NCBI GenBank assembly: GCA_937892695.1
Contig: CALBJK010000139.1
Span: 1-24,708 of the forward strand
Source: an uncultured Prevotella sp.
GTDB lineage: Bacteria > Bacteroidota > Bacteroidia > Bacteroidales > Bacteroidaceae
Direction of reading: 5' to 3'
DNA length: 24,708 nucleotides
Shown in pieces: positions 6,036 to 14,287 of this stretch. The position numbers and the translations under genes were made by a program. The notes under the pieces are model-generated. The model worked only from the letters and a program-made list of their open reading frames with translations. It was not told the origin of the DNA and made no database searches. Within the stretch, counting starts at the first letter, position 1. Every line of letters starts with the position of its first letter.

Positions 6036-8411
6036 ATGAAACATTATATTTTGGCATTTCTGTCCGGACTGTCGGTTTGTGTTCCGTCTTTAGTCAAGGC
6101 CAGTTCTGTCGGTTTTGACGTTAAAAACGGCCAGACCGTCACAGTAGTGTGCGACTCGGCGACCGAAGCTCCAGTGGTCCGCACCGCCCTTCTGATAAGC
6201 AAGAAAGACTTCGGCCGGGTGCTTGGCTCTCGTTTCGAGGTTCGTCCTTCGGGGCGTGGTGACATCATCGCCGCCACTCGAGGTTCGTCTCTTGCTGCCG
6301 GACTGAAAGGTATAAACCTAAAGAAGCTCGACGGCCGGCGCGAGGCTTTCCTGCTGGCTGTGACACGTGACGGCCGACTTGCAGTGATCGGCAGCGATGC
6401 CCACGGCACGGCCTACGGTCTGTTAGAACTTTCACGTCGTATCGGTGTCTCTCCTTGGGAGTGGTGGGCTGACGTAACACCGCGCCGACTCGACCGGTTC
6501 AGTCTTCCGGCGGGCTTCAGCGACTTTCAGGCTCCAGATGTCGATTACCGAGGAATCTTCCTCAACGACGAAGACTGGGGCATACGACCTTGGAGCAGTC
6601 TGCATTATGAGCCGTGGTACAAGGACGGACGAATAGGACCACGAACCCACGAGCGCATCTTCGAACTGCTGCTCCGTCTGCGGGCCAATACCTTCTGGCC
6701 TGCCATGCACGAAGGTACCGAACCTTTCTTCCTCACGCCAGGCAACCGCGAAGTGGCACGGCGTTACGGCATATACGTCGGCTCTTCTCATTGCGAACCG
6801 ATGGCTTCGAGTACGCCTATGGAATGGCCGAGACGTGGCAAGGGCGAGTACGACTACGTAAACAATGCCGCCCAGGTGCGCCGTTTCTGGACCGACCGGA
6901 TAAAGGAAGTGGCCGGACAGGATATGCTCTACACCATAGGTATGCGCGGAGTGCACGACGGACAGATGAACGGAGCCAAGACCATAGACGAGCAGAGGGC
7001 TGTCTTGCAACGTGTGCTTGCCGACCAGCGTCAGATTCTGGCCGACAATGTAGACAGCGATGTGACCCGTGTGCCCCAAGTGTTCATACCTTATAAGGAG
7101 GTGGAAGATGTCTACAATTCGGGACTAAAAGTGCCAGACGACGTTTGTCTGGTGTGGTGTGATGACAACTACGGCTACATCCGCCATTTTCCAACGGCTG
7201 CGGAGCGTGCCCGTCAGGGTGGCAATGGCATCTACTACCATGTGTCTTACTGGGGACGGCCTCACGATTATCTTTGGCTCGGAACGTTCAGCCCGTATCT
7301 TCTCTTTCAACAGATGAAGGAGGGATACGACCGTGGCATACGTAGGTTCTGGATGCTCAACGTAGGCGATATCAAGCCTATAGAATACCAGACAGAGCTG
7401 TTCCTCGACATGGCATGGGACATAGATAAGGTCGCCCGCGAAGGTGTCACCCGGCACATGAGAAATTTCTATACCAGGGAATTCGGGGCGGAAATGTCTG
7501 ACAAGATAGTTCCGGCCATGACCGAAGCCTATCGTCTGGCCTACATACACAAGCCGGAGTTCATGGGCAACACCCGTGCTGAGGAGTACGACACCAACCG
7601 CTGGAACATCGTCACTGACCTGCCGTGGAGCGAAAAACGGTTTACCGACCGGCTCTCTGCTTACGATAAAATAGCCCGTAACGTCAAGTTGATGTCTGGT
7701 AGTGTAGTCTCAGACCGCCGTGATGCCTTCTACGAACTGGTCGAATACCCAGTTCTGGCTGCCGACCAGATGAACAAAAAGCTCATCTATGCCCAGTTTG
7801 CGCGCCACGGCAAGATGGGCTGGGAGCGTAGCGACGCTGCTTTCGACAGCATCTGTGCCTTGACTGCCACCTACAATGTCGGAATATCAAACGGCGGCAA
7901 GTGGCACCGCATGATGGATTGCCAACCCCGACGGTTGCCTGTCTTTGAGCCTGTCGACCGGTCTGCGGTATCAGCTCCGATGGTTGCAGAACGCGACACA
8001 CTCGCAAGATTCAATGCTGTCGATGCCGTGAAAGGCAAAGTAGAACCTTGCGAAGGCTTGGGCTATGAGGGCGGTGCGGCTCTGATACCGTCTGGGCATG
8101 CGGCCTCCTATACTTTCGCTTTGCCCCAGACGTTTGCCTCCGACTCGGTAGAAGTGGAAGTCAGGCTCTTTCCCCGCCATCCGGTAGAACCCAAAGGACA
8201 GCTCCGCTTCCAGATTTACTTCGACGGAAAGCCCTGTCCTGTCACGGACTATCAGACCGAAGGACGCAACGAGGAGTGGAAACAGAATGTGCTTTACAAT
8301 GTCAGCATCCGACGTTTCCGTGTTCCTGTAACTAAGAAGACAGGTCGCCACACTGTAGAGTTCAAGGCTCTCGACGACGGAGTGATACTCGATCAGATAT
8401 ACGTTTTCTGA
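6036..8411 (+). CDS. Glycoside hydrolase family 115 (xylan alpha-1,2-glucuronidase)
   Basis: A protein of 791 aa with a signal peptide (about residues 1-22). GH115 enzymes remove (4-O-methyl-)glucuronic acid from glucuronoxylan, including internal residues. The order matches the family: an N-terminal carbohydrate-esterase-like alpha/beta domain to about residue 165, then the TIM barrel with DYRGIFLNDEDWG (171-183), RANTFWPAMHE (216-226), IPYKEVEDVY with Glu355, LVWCDDNYGYIRHFP with Asp376 and Asn378, and YHVSYWGRPHDYLWL with His402. The C-terminal beta domain ends in LDDGVILDQIYVF. By analogy with characterised Bacteroides enzymes, Glu355 and the 376-378 cluster are active-site residues. It begins 20 nt after xerD and ends before a hairpin at 8469. 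No SusC/SusD pair or other xylan gene is adjacent. The family is firm; substrate detail is family knowledge. Confidence 0.92.
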   Translation: MKHYILAFLSGLSVCVPSLVKASSVGFDVKNGQTVTVVCDSATEAPVVRTALLISKKDFGRVLGSRFEVRPSGRGDIIAATRGSSLAAGLKGINLKKLDGRREAFLLAVTRDGRLAVIGSDAHGTAYGLLELSRRIGVSPWEWWADVTPRRLDRFSLPAGFSDFQAPDVDYRGIFLNDEDWGIRPWSSLHYEPWYKDGRIGPRTHERIFELLLRLRANTFWPAMHEGTEPFFLTPGNREVARRYGIYVGSSHCEPMASSTPMEWPRRGKGEYDYVNNAAQVRRFWTDRIKEVAGQDMLYTIGMRGVHDGQMNGAKTIDEQRAVLQRVLADQRQILADNVDSDVTRVPQVFIPYKEVEDVYNSGLKVPDDVCLVWCDDNYGYIRHFPTAAERARQGGNGIYYHVSYWGRPHDYLWLGTFSPYLLFQQMKEGYDRGIRRFWMLNVGDIKPIEYQTELFLDMAWDIDKVAREGVTRHMRNFYTREFGAEMSDKIVPAMTEAYRLAYIHKPEFMGNTRAEEYDTNRWNIVTDLPWSEKRFTDRLSAYDKIARNVKLMSGSVVSDRRDAFYELVEYPVLAADQMNKKLIYAQFARHGKMGWERSDAAFDSICALTATYNVGISNGGKWHRMMDCQPRRLPVFEPVDRSAVSAPMVAERDTLARFNAVDAVKGKVEPCEGLGYEGGAALIPSGHAASYTFALPQTFASDSVEVEVRLFPRHPVEPKGQLRFQIYFDGKPCPVTDYQTEGRNEEWKQNVLYNVSIRRFRVPVTKKTGRHTVEFKALDDGVILDQIYVF

Positions 8412-8468
8412 ACATTCATGGGTTTCTGGTGCTGCGTTTTCAGTATTGAACCATGTTTCCGACATCCG

Positions 8469-8517
8469 GCCCTCAGTTATAAAGACGCTACAAAAAGGCT
8501 TTTTTGTAACTGAGGGC
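8469..8517 (+). terminator. Nested hairpin terminator after GH115
   Basis: The outer arms GCCCTCAGTTA and TAACTGAGGGC enclose a second stem, TACAAAAA with TTTTTGTA. The structure starts 58 nt after the stop codon. The run of Ts lies inside the inner stem and is only weakly continued after it. Confidence 0.6.
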
Positions 8518-8598
8518 TGTTTATATTGCAAAATATCATCTTTTGTTTTTAGCTGCACTGCCATGCGATAACACATCTTTAAATCCTTTGTAATACGA

Positions 8599-8623
8599 TT
8601 GACATCCATCGACAGTACCTTTG
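8599..8623 (+). promoter_or_regulatory. Candidate distal promoter for the phosphoesterase module
   Basis: TACCTTTG at 8616-8623 fits TAnnTTTG, with TTG at 8599-8601, 14 nt upstream. It lies about 125 nt before the first gene of the module. The rest of 8412-8748 holds the hairpin at 8469 and AT-rich DNA without a coding pattern. Confidence 0.35.
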
Positions 8624-8701
8624 CATCCGGATTTAAATACTTGCATTTATTACAATTATATATAAGATAAGCTGCACTCTGACAATTAAAAGCAAGCTCT
8701 G

Positions 8702-8726
8702 TTGTCGCTCGTGTGTATTATCTTTG
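8702..8726 (+). promoter_or_regulatory. Candidate proximal promoter for the phosphoesterase module
   Basis: TATCTTTG at 8719-8726 fits TAnnTTTG, with TTG at 8702-8704, 14 nt upstream. It lies 22 nt before the start at 8749, which is the usual distance in this window. Confidence 0.5.
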
Positions 8727-8748
8727 TTCAGGATAAAAACTAAAGTAA

Positions 8749-9735
8749 ATGATTATGATTTTTAATGAAAAAAGACTTCATAATTCTGTTAGAAGTCTGT
8801 TTGTGGCAGTACTCGTGTCAGTGTTGACAAGTACAGGTGTAATGCGTTTGTCGGCACAGTCGCCGGCCGAATGGAGCAAGATGAAGTCGGATATTACCAT
8901 GTACATGGCCAACGACCTTGGGCGCAACGGTTATTATGACCAGAAGAAAATAGCCGAACTTATGGGCAATATGGCAGGAACTGTCAATCCCGAATGTGTG
9001 CTTGCAGTGGGCGACATCCATCATTTCAATGGTGTCGCATCGACTTGCGACCCATTGTGGATGACCAACTATGAGCTGGTTTATTCGCATCCCGACCTAA
9101 TGCTCGACTGGTTTCCGGTTCTAGGAAACCACGAATACAGGGGCAACACCCAAGCCGTGCTCGACTACGGCAAAGTGAGCCGCCGCTGGATGATGCCCGC
9201 CCGCTATTATACAAAGGTGTTCAACCATAAAGGTACGACCCTGCGTGTCGTCTTTCTCGACACCACACCACTCATCGACAAATACCGTAACGACAGCCAG
9301 ACCTATCCCGATGCCTGTCGTCAGGACATGCAGGCACAGCTCTCATGGCTCGACAAGACCCTTTCCGACGCTAAGGAAGACTGGGTTGTCGTCGTAGGCC
9401 ATCACCCCATATACGCCGACACGCCCAAGAGCGGCGAGGAACGTCTCGACATGCAGAAACGAGTTCTGCCCATATTGCAGAAACACAAGAACGTGGCCAT
9501 ATACGCTTGCGGCCACATACACAATTTCCAGCACATAAAGAAGCAGGGCGATTCCGTCGACTATGTGGTCAACACATCGGCTTCGCTTTCGCGTTCGGTA
9601 AATCCGACAGACGGTACGGTCTACTGTAGTCCGGCCGACGGTTTCTCTGTCATTTCGGCAAGCAAGGACAAACTTTGCATGTACATGATTGACAATGCGG
9701 GAAAAATAATCCACACTGTCACAAAAAACAAATAG
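8749..9735 (+). CDS. Secreted purple-acid-phosphatase-like metallophosphoesterase
   Basis: A protein of 328 aa; ATGs at 8749 and 8755 are both possible starts. Residues 1-37 form a long signal peptide (cleavage near LSAQ). The five calcineurin-like metal motifs are in order: D56-L-G (MANDLGRNG), G88-D89 (LAVGDIHHF), GNHE at 126-129, VGHH at 216-219 and GHIH at 255-258. The layout resembles acid phosphatase type 5 (TRAP) proteins, which hydrolyse phosphomonoesters outside the cytoplasm. Motif II is GDxxH instead of the GDxxY of purple acid phosphatases, so the chromophoric tyrosine ligand is missing at residue 92. It is the first gene of a tight unit: a TonB-dependent receptor starts 24 nt later. 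The natural substrate is unknown. Confidence 0.87.
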   Translation: MIMIFNEKRLHNSVRSLFVAVLVSVLTSTGVMRLSAQSPAEWSKMKSDITMYMANDLGRNGYYDQKKIAELMGNMAGTVNPECVLAVGDIHHFNGVASTCDPLWMTNYELVYSHPDLMLDWFPVLGNHEYRGNTQAVLDYGKVSRRWMMPARYYTKVFNHKGTTLRVVFLDTTPLIDKYRNDSQTYPDACRQDMQAQLSWLDKTLSDAKEDWVVVVGHHPIYADTPKSGEERLDMQKRVLPILQKHKNVAIYACGHIHNFQHIKKQGDSVDYVVNTSASLSRSVNPTDGTVYCSPADGFSVISASKDKLCMYMIDNAGKIIHTVTKNK

Positions 9736-9759
9736 AATAACCCAATCAACGCTTTAAGG

Positions 9760-12513
9760 ATGAAAAGATTACTGACAACTGTGGCTGTGCTCGTCGCCGC
9801 ATCTGCGATGGCCCATGCACACACGTTGGAAGGTGTGGTCAAGGACAACAAGACTGGCGAACCTCTTATCGGAACAACCATTGAAGTGAAAGGAATGGCC
9901 ACGGTCAAAACCACTTCTGGGCTTGACGGTTCGTTCAAACTTAGCGGTTTACCCGACAAGGGTAGCTGCACCCTCATAGTAAGATACCTTTCTTACAAGA
10001 CCAAGGAGATAACCGTCGACGTTTCGTCGGATGGCATACTTACCATTCCGATGGACGAGGAGGCTACGGCTCTGAACGAAGTCGTCATAAGCGGACATCG
10101 TGACAACCGTACCGACCGCAGTGCCGTGGCTACAGTGAAGAATGCTGGTAACGTGCTCAACGTCATGAGCGCGCAGAGTATTCAGCTTGCTCCTGATGTC
10201 GATGTGGCCGGAGTGCTGCAGCGTGTGTCTGGAGTGACCATGGAGAAGGATGCTTCGGGTGAAGCCTCATACGCCATACTGCGCGGAATGGATAAACGCT
10301 ACAACTACACCCTGGTGAACGGTGTGAAGATTCCAAGTCCGGACGACAAGAACCGCTACATACCGCTAAATATTTTTCCCAGCGACTTGATGGACCGTCT
10401 GGTCGTGTCAAAGACACTGACCGCAGACATGGAAGGCGATGCAGCCGGTGGCGTGGTCGACATGGTGATGCGCGACGCTCCTTCGCGTTTCCAGATACAG
10501 GCCAACGGTGCAGTAGGTTACAGCGACTATTTCCTGCGTGACGGACGCGACTATCTGTCGTCTGACCGTGGCAACACTACAGCCAAAGCCCCCTACGAAG
10601 CCTTCGGGCCCGACTATAAGGCTTCGACTGCCGACTTCAAAAACGGCGGAACCGACATAACCAGCCACTCTGCCCCGGCTCCCAATTTCGTTGGCGGGTT
10701 GTCTGTTGGCGGACGCTTCTGGCAGGACCGCATCGGTGTGATAGTGGCCGGAAGTCTGCAAAACATCTTTCGCGGAACCCAGCGCACATACAATACGGCC
10801 CAGATGGCGCACGGCGAACAGGCCATGTACATATCCAAACTGCAACAACGACAATACTCCATACATGACCTTAACGCCGGAGTACATGCCAAGATTGACT
10901 TCCAGTTAGGAGGAGGACACAAGATTGAGTGGTACAACATGTACATCAACTCTACTTCGAACAGCGTACGCTACAACCAGTCGATAGGAACAGTGTTCGG
11001 GTATGACCAGGAAAAAGGCGACTATACCCTCGAAGACGAAACCCGCTCTATGTCGCAGACCCAGAGCGTACTGGCCTCACATCTCAAAGGCACCCACCAT
11101 CTGACCGACCGCTTCACCGTCGACTGGTCGGGCATATTTTCTCAGGCCAAGGAGAAAGATCCCGACCGTGTATACGTAGGACTGTCCAGCAACGTCGAGG
11201 GTAATAAAATCACACGCACCCAACCCGGCAGCATGGAACGCCGCTTCCAGCACAACGACGACAAGGATTTGGCCGGTTATGTCAATCTTTCTTACCGCAC
11301 CGACTTCTCTTTTGCCGAAGCCAGATGGAAGGCCGGAGCGCAGTACCGGCGTAAGGAGCGCACCAACCGTTATTACTCCTACATCTTCGGCCCCGATGAC
11401 ATATCCCAAAATCTGGAAGGGAACGGTTTCGACCAGTATTCTTCGATAGCGTGGACTATAAAGACCCCATACGCCCAGGCATCCCAGCTCAACTACGACT
11501 CAAAGGAACACATCGGCGGAACCTACGCCATGGTCACTCTGGCCAACAAACTCGGCGAACTGAACCTCGGTTTTCGGGCCGAGCACACCAACCAGATTTA
11601 CACCATGCTTCAGCACTTCGAGGGTATGGGACAGGTAGGCGAACAGAGCTATTGGGACTATCTGCCTTCGGCTTCGCTGAAGTGGACTCTCCGTCCCGAC
11701 ATGAACATACGTCTGTCCTACTATCGTTCCATCAATCGTCCGGGCTTCTATGAGATTGTCCCATATCAGGTGATGGGCGAGGAATATGTCGAAAAAGGCA
11801 ATCCTACGCTGAAACGTGCCCGTATCGACAACTTCGACTTCCGTTGGGAGTGGTTCCCGTCTGCCAACGAACAAGTGCTGTTCGGTGTGTTCTATAAATA
11901 CCTGCAAGACCCTATCGAGCAAGTCTACACCGCATCCGACGGCAAGGTTGGAGCCGGAAACGACTTCTACATGCCCGACAATCTGGGCAACGCCCACAAC
12001 TACGGTCTTGAGATAGACTTGGTTAAGTATATCCGCCATTTCGGAGTGAAGGCCAACTACACATACACCCATTCGTCGATAACCACGCCCAAGAAACAGT
12101 ACAAGCTGGGCAGCTCTGAGATGGAAACCGTCGACCAGACTCGTCCGCTCGTCAACCAGGCACCTCACACGGCCAACATCTCGCTGCTCTACAAAGACAC
12201 CAAGCACGGATGGAACGCCCAACTGGCTGCTTCGTATACGGGCAAGAAACTCGCACTGGTGTCGCCCTATAAGGATGCCGACCAGTGGGACAAGGATATT
12301 GTCAGTCTTGACTTCAGTGCCGAAAAGCAGTTCGGCAACGGACTGTCAGTGTTCCTCAAAGCCAACAACCTGACCGATGCGCGCCGAGAACGCTATCTCA
12401 AGACTGTCAACGAGGACAATCTGAAATACAGCGGACAGCCTAAGGACCGTACCGTCGTAGGTACCTACAAGTACGGCCGTACCTTCCTTCTTGGCATAAG
12501 ATACACATTATAG
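9760..12513 (+). CDS. TonB-dependent outer-membrane receptor (no SusD partner)
   Basis: A protein of 917 aa with a signal peptide to about residue 20 (AMAHA). A carboxypeptidase-regulatory-like domain follows (about 22-105; HTLEGVVKDNKTGEPLIGTT), then EEATALNEVVISG, a plug domain (about 125-235) with RVSGVTMEKDASG, AILRGMDKRYNYTLVNGVK and EGDAAGGVVDMVMRD, and a 22-strand-type barrel ending GRTFLLGIRYTL. Such receptors use TonB/ExbBD energy to import large or scarce solutes. The plug resembles siderophore- or cofactor-type receptors more than SusC, and no susD gene follows. The neighbours, a metallophosphoesterase 24 nt upstream and a beta-helix lipoprotein 23 nt downstream, suggest a dedicated surface uptake unit. 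The substrate is not deducible. Confidence 0.9.
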   Translation: MKRLLTTVAVLVAASAMAHAHTLEGVVKDNKTGEPLIGTTIEVKGMATVKTTSGLDGSFKLSGLPDKGSCTLIVRYLSYKTKEITVDVSSDGILTIPMDEEATALNEVVISGHRDNRTDRSAVATVKNAGNVLNVMSAQSIQLAPDVDVAGVLQRVSGVTMEKDASGEASYAILRGMDKRYNYTLVNGVKIPSPDDKNRYIPLNIFPSDLMDRLVVSKTLTADMEGDAAGGVVDMVMRDAPSRFQIQANGAVGYSDYFLRDGRDYLSSDRGNTTAKAPYEAFGPDYKASTADFKNGGTDITSHSAPAPNFVGGLSVGGRFWQDRIGVIVAGSLQNIFRGTQRTYNTAQMAHGEQAMYISKLQQRQYSIHDLNAGVHAKIDFQLGGGHKIEWYNMYINSTSNSVRYNQSIGTVFGYDQEKGDYTLEDETRSMSQTQSVLASHLKGTHHLTDRFTVDWSGIFSQAKEKDPDRVYVGLSSNVEGNKITRTQPGSMERRFQHNDDKDLAGYVNLSYRTDFSFAEARWKAGAQYRRKERTNRYYSYIFGPDDISQNLEGNGFDQYSSIAWTIKTPYAQASQLNYDSKEHIGGTYAMVTLANKLGELNLGFRAEHTNQIYTMLQHFEGMGQVGEQSYWDYLPSASLKWTLRPDMNIRLSYYRSINRPGFYEIVPYQVMGEEYVEKGNPTLKRARIDNFDFRWEWFPSANEQVLFGVFYKYLQDPIEQVYTASDGKVGAGNDFYMPDNLGNAHNYGLEIDLVKYIRHFGVKANYTYTHSSITTPKKQYKLGSSEMETVDQTRPLVNQAPHTANISLLYKDTKHGWNAQLAASYTGKKLALVSPYKDADQWDKDIVSLDFSAEKQFGNGLSVFLKANNLTDARRERYLKTVNEDNLKYSGQPKDRTVVGTYKYGRTFLLGIRYTL

Positions 12514-12536
12514 AGACAACAGACAAGTAAACAACA

Positions 12537-13913
12537 ATGAAACAGATAAAACCGTTTGCCATCGCACTCGCTTCCGTAGCTGTGGCAGTGTTCTCATCGT
12601 GCGAGAACGACAACATCAACCCTTACGACTATACCGGCAATGTCGGAAGTTCAGAAAACGAGGGGTCGAAGGACGTTATAAAGACCGCTCTGGCCGAATA
12701 TCCCATAGGGTCGATAGTCTGGACCCACGACACCACTCTCAACGAGTCGGTAGAAGTGCCGGAGGGCGTTTCGCTCTACATCGAACAGGGCGTGACCGTC
12801 ACGTGCAGCTCGTCGGCCAAAGTACCTGTCGAAATTGTCGTCCTGGGCAACCTCTACTGTATGGGTACAGCCGACAAGCCGGTCGTCATAACTTCGGACA
12901 CTAAGAAACCCGCCGACTGGGGCGGAATCATCTGCGGCTACAAGTCGGAGGAAGTAGTGCTCGACCATGTCGAACTGGCCTACGGAGGCGCAACGCCAAC
13001 AGAGTCGTCGCTGTCATTCCAAAACAAGCTGTTCAAGACCGAAATTGACGGTGGTGTGCCCGCATTCCATTTCTGCAACGTCAGCGGCAAGTTTGCTATG
13101 ACCAACAGCTTCCTGCACGACAACTACAACGACCATACCTACTTCACCGGAGGTACAGGCCTTATTTACAACAACATCTTTGCCGACAATGGCAACTCTG
13201 CCGATGGTGGTGAGGCCATCAACGTGAAGTCGGGATGCAAGCTCGATGTGGCCTACAACCTGATATACAACGCCTGTACAAACGCCTTCAAACTCTCCAA
13301 CTCGGGCAACAGCGAGACCATACCGCTCACAACAATGAACGCTTACAACAACACCATCGTAGATTGCGGATGGCGCAGGGCAAAGAACAAGAAGGGCGGT
13401 TCGGTATGGGTGGAAAAAGCCGCAGCTCCGACCTTCGTCAACAATATAATCTACGACTCGCGCTATGGCATGAAGCAACCCGACAAGGACGGTGCCGACT
13501 TGAAACACAGCCGTCTCACCCCCAACTACTACTATGCTTCGACAGCAGAAGGCGTGAAGCAGATGAGCAAGGAGCAGAGCGGAGTGATGGTGTTCGACAC
13601 AGACGTGAAGAGCACTGCTGCGGGCGACAAGAATCCCTTGTTCGTAAAATTCAGTCAGAACGACAAGATGAACATCAACTGCGAGGTAGACGATGTAGAC
13701 AAAGGTGCACCTCTGCCCTTCGACAAGAGCTGGGACTTCAATCTCCAGAACGGCAGCCCTGCCTTGTCTGGAGGCGTTACCGACTTTACTCTCATCATGC
13801 CTCAGGGTGTGCCTTTCTTCGGCATGAAGAAAGTAAGTTTCATCGACAAGTCCCTCGACCAGAATTATTATTTCATGGCTCCTGCTCCTTCTGCGAAGTT
13901 CGGTGCCAGATAA
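12537..13913 (+). CDS. Surface lipoprotein with right-handed parallel beta-helix
   Basis: A protein of 458 aa. The signal peptide ends in a lipobox-like VFSSC, making Cys22 the lipidated residue, followed by the acidic ENDN typical of Bacteroidota surface-exported lipoproteins. From about residue 75 there is a repeating beta-helix pattern: VSLYIEQGVTVTCS, IVVLGNLYCMGTADKPVVIT, WGGIICG, VVLDHVELAYGG, then several N-N-I/T ladders such as GLIYNNIFADNGNS, VAYNLIYNACTNAFK, NAYNNTIVDCGW and FVNNIIYDSRYG. The fold is shared by pectate lyases and by ligand-binding proteins, but no lyase catalytic set is evident. It is probably the surface partner of the TonB receptor 23 nt upstream, occupying the place SusD has in other systems; that role is inference. 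A strong terminator follows. Confidence 0.8.
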   Translation: MKQIKPFAIALASVAVAVFSSCENDNINPYDYTGNVGSSENEGSKDVIKTALAEYPIGSIVWTHDTTLNESVEVPEGVSLYIEQGVTVTCSSSAKVPVEIVVLGNLYCMGTADKPVVITSDTKKPADWGGIICGYKSEEVVLDHVELAYGGATPTESSLSFQNKLFKTEIDGGVPAFHFCNVSGKFAMTNSFLHDNYNDHTYFTGGTGLIYNNIFADNGNSADGGEAINVKSGCKLDVAYNLIYNACTNAFKLSNSGNSETIPLTTMNAYNNTIVDCGWRRAKNKKGGSVWVEKAAAPTFVNNIIYDSRYGMKQPDKDGADLKHSRLTPNYYYASTAEGVKQMSKEQSGVMVFDTDVKSTAAGDKNPLFVKFSQNDKMNINCEVDDVDKGAPLPFDKSWDFNLQNGSPALSGGVTDFTLIMPQGVPFFGMKKVSFIDKSLDQNYYFMAPAPSAKFGAR

Positions 13914-13987
13914 CGGTCTTGCTTACAATTTGTAACCATCTCGTCCGAAAATCCCATTCCGGAGACTGACAAAACCAGTTAATTTCC

Positions 13988-14023
13988 AAAACGCCCGTTT
14001 CAAAATGCAGAAACGGGCGTTTT
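13988..14023 (+). terminator. Perfect intrinsic terminator of the phosphoesterase module
   Basis: Perfect 14-bp stem: AAAACGCCCGTTTC at 13988-14001 pairs with GAAACGGGCGTTTT at 14010-14023, with an 8-nt loop. It ends in TTTT and has an A-run before it, so it can work in both directions. Confidence 0.9.
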
Positions 14024-14199
14024 GCGTCTTTATATGCCGCATATCAGAAGCTGAAACGGAGCATATCGGAACGCTGGAAAAGGCCGTTCTGCAATCTTCA
14101 GACAACCAAGGCGGTTGCACGACCGTGCCTGACTGGCAGTCTTGTAAGTTACAATTTGGAACTTCAGATTCGCTTAGTTTCACTTTTCTTTGCATAATG

Positions 14200-14230
14200 T
14201 TGGCGGTTAGAAAAATATTATGTACTTTTG
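14200..14230 (+). promoter_or_regulatory. Bacteroidota-type promoter for the M16 protease
   Basis: TTG at 14200-14202, a 20-nt spacer, and TACTTTTG at 14223-14230 match the -33/-7 consensus. The start codon is 58 nt downstream. Confidence 0.65.
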
Positions 14231-14287
14231 TAAAGTCATATTGCTTAATGTAAACACATATAAGAATCATCTAATCAGATAATATTT

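Larger units (their letters stand above)
13914..14287. other. Intergenic stretch with terminator, dispersed motifs and promoter
   Basis: I see no convincing gene here. Besides the terminator at 13988-14023 and the promoter at 14200-14230, it holds CTTACAATTTGTAACC at 13922-13937, ATGCCGCATATCAGAA at 14034-14049 and GTTACAATTTG at 14148-14158. All three recur in the same order in the intergenic region 22883-23262. Confidence 0.5.

Noticed and set aside
9760..12513. SusC-type receptor of a polysaccharide utilization locus
   Set aside because: No SusD follows, and the plug region resembles other TonB receptors more than SusC; the next gene is a beta-helix lipoprotein.
13923..14270. A 115-codon minus-strand frame in the intergenic region before the M16 gene
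   Set aside because: It runs through the perfect terminator and the M16 promoter and has no protein-like pattern.
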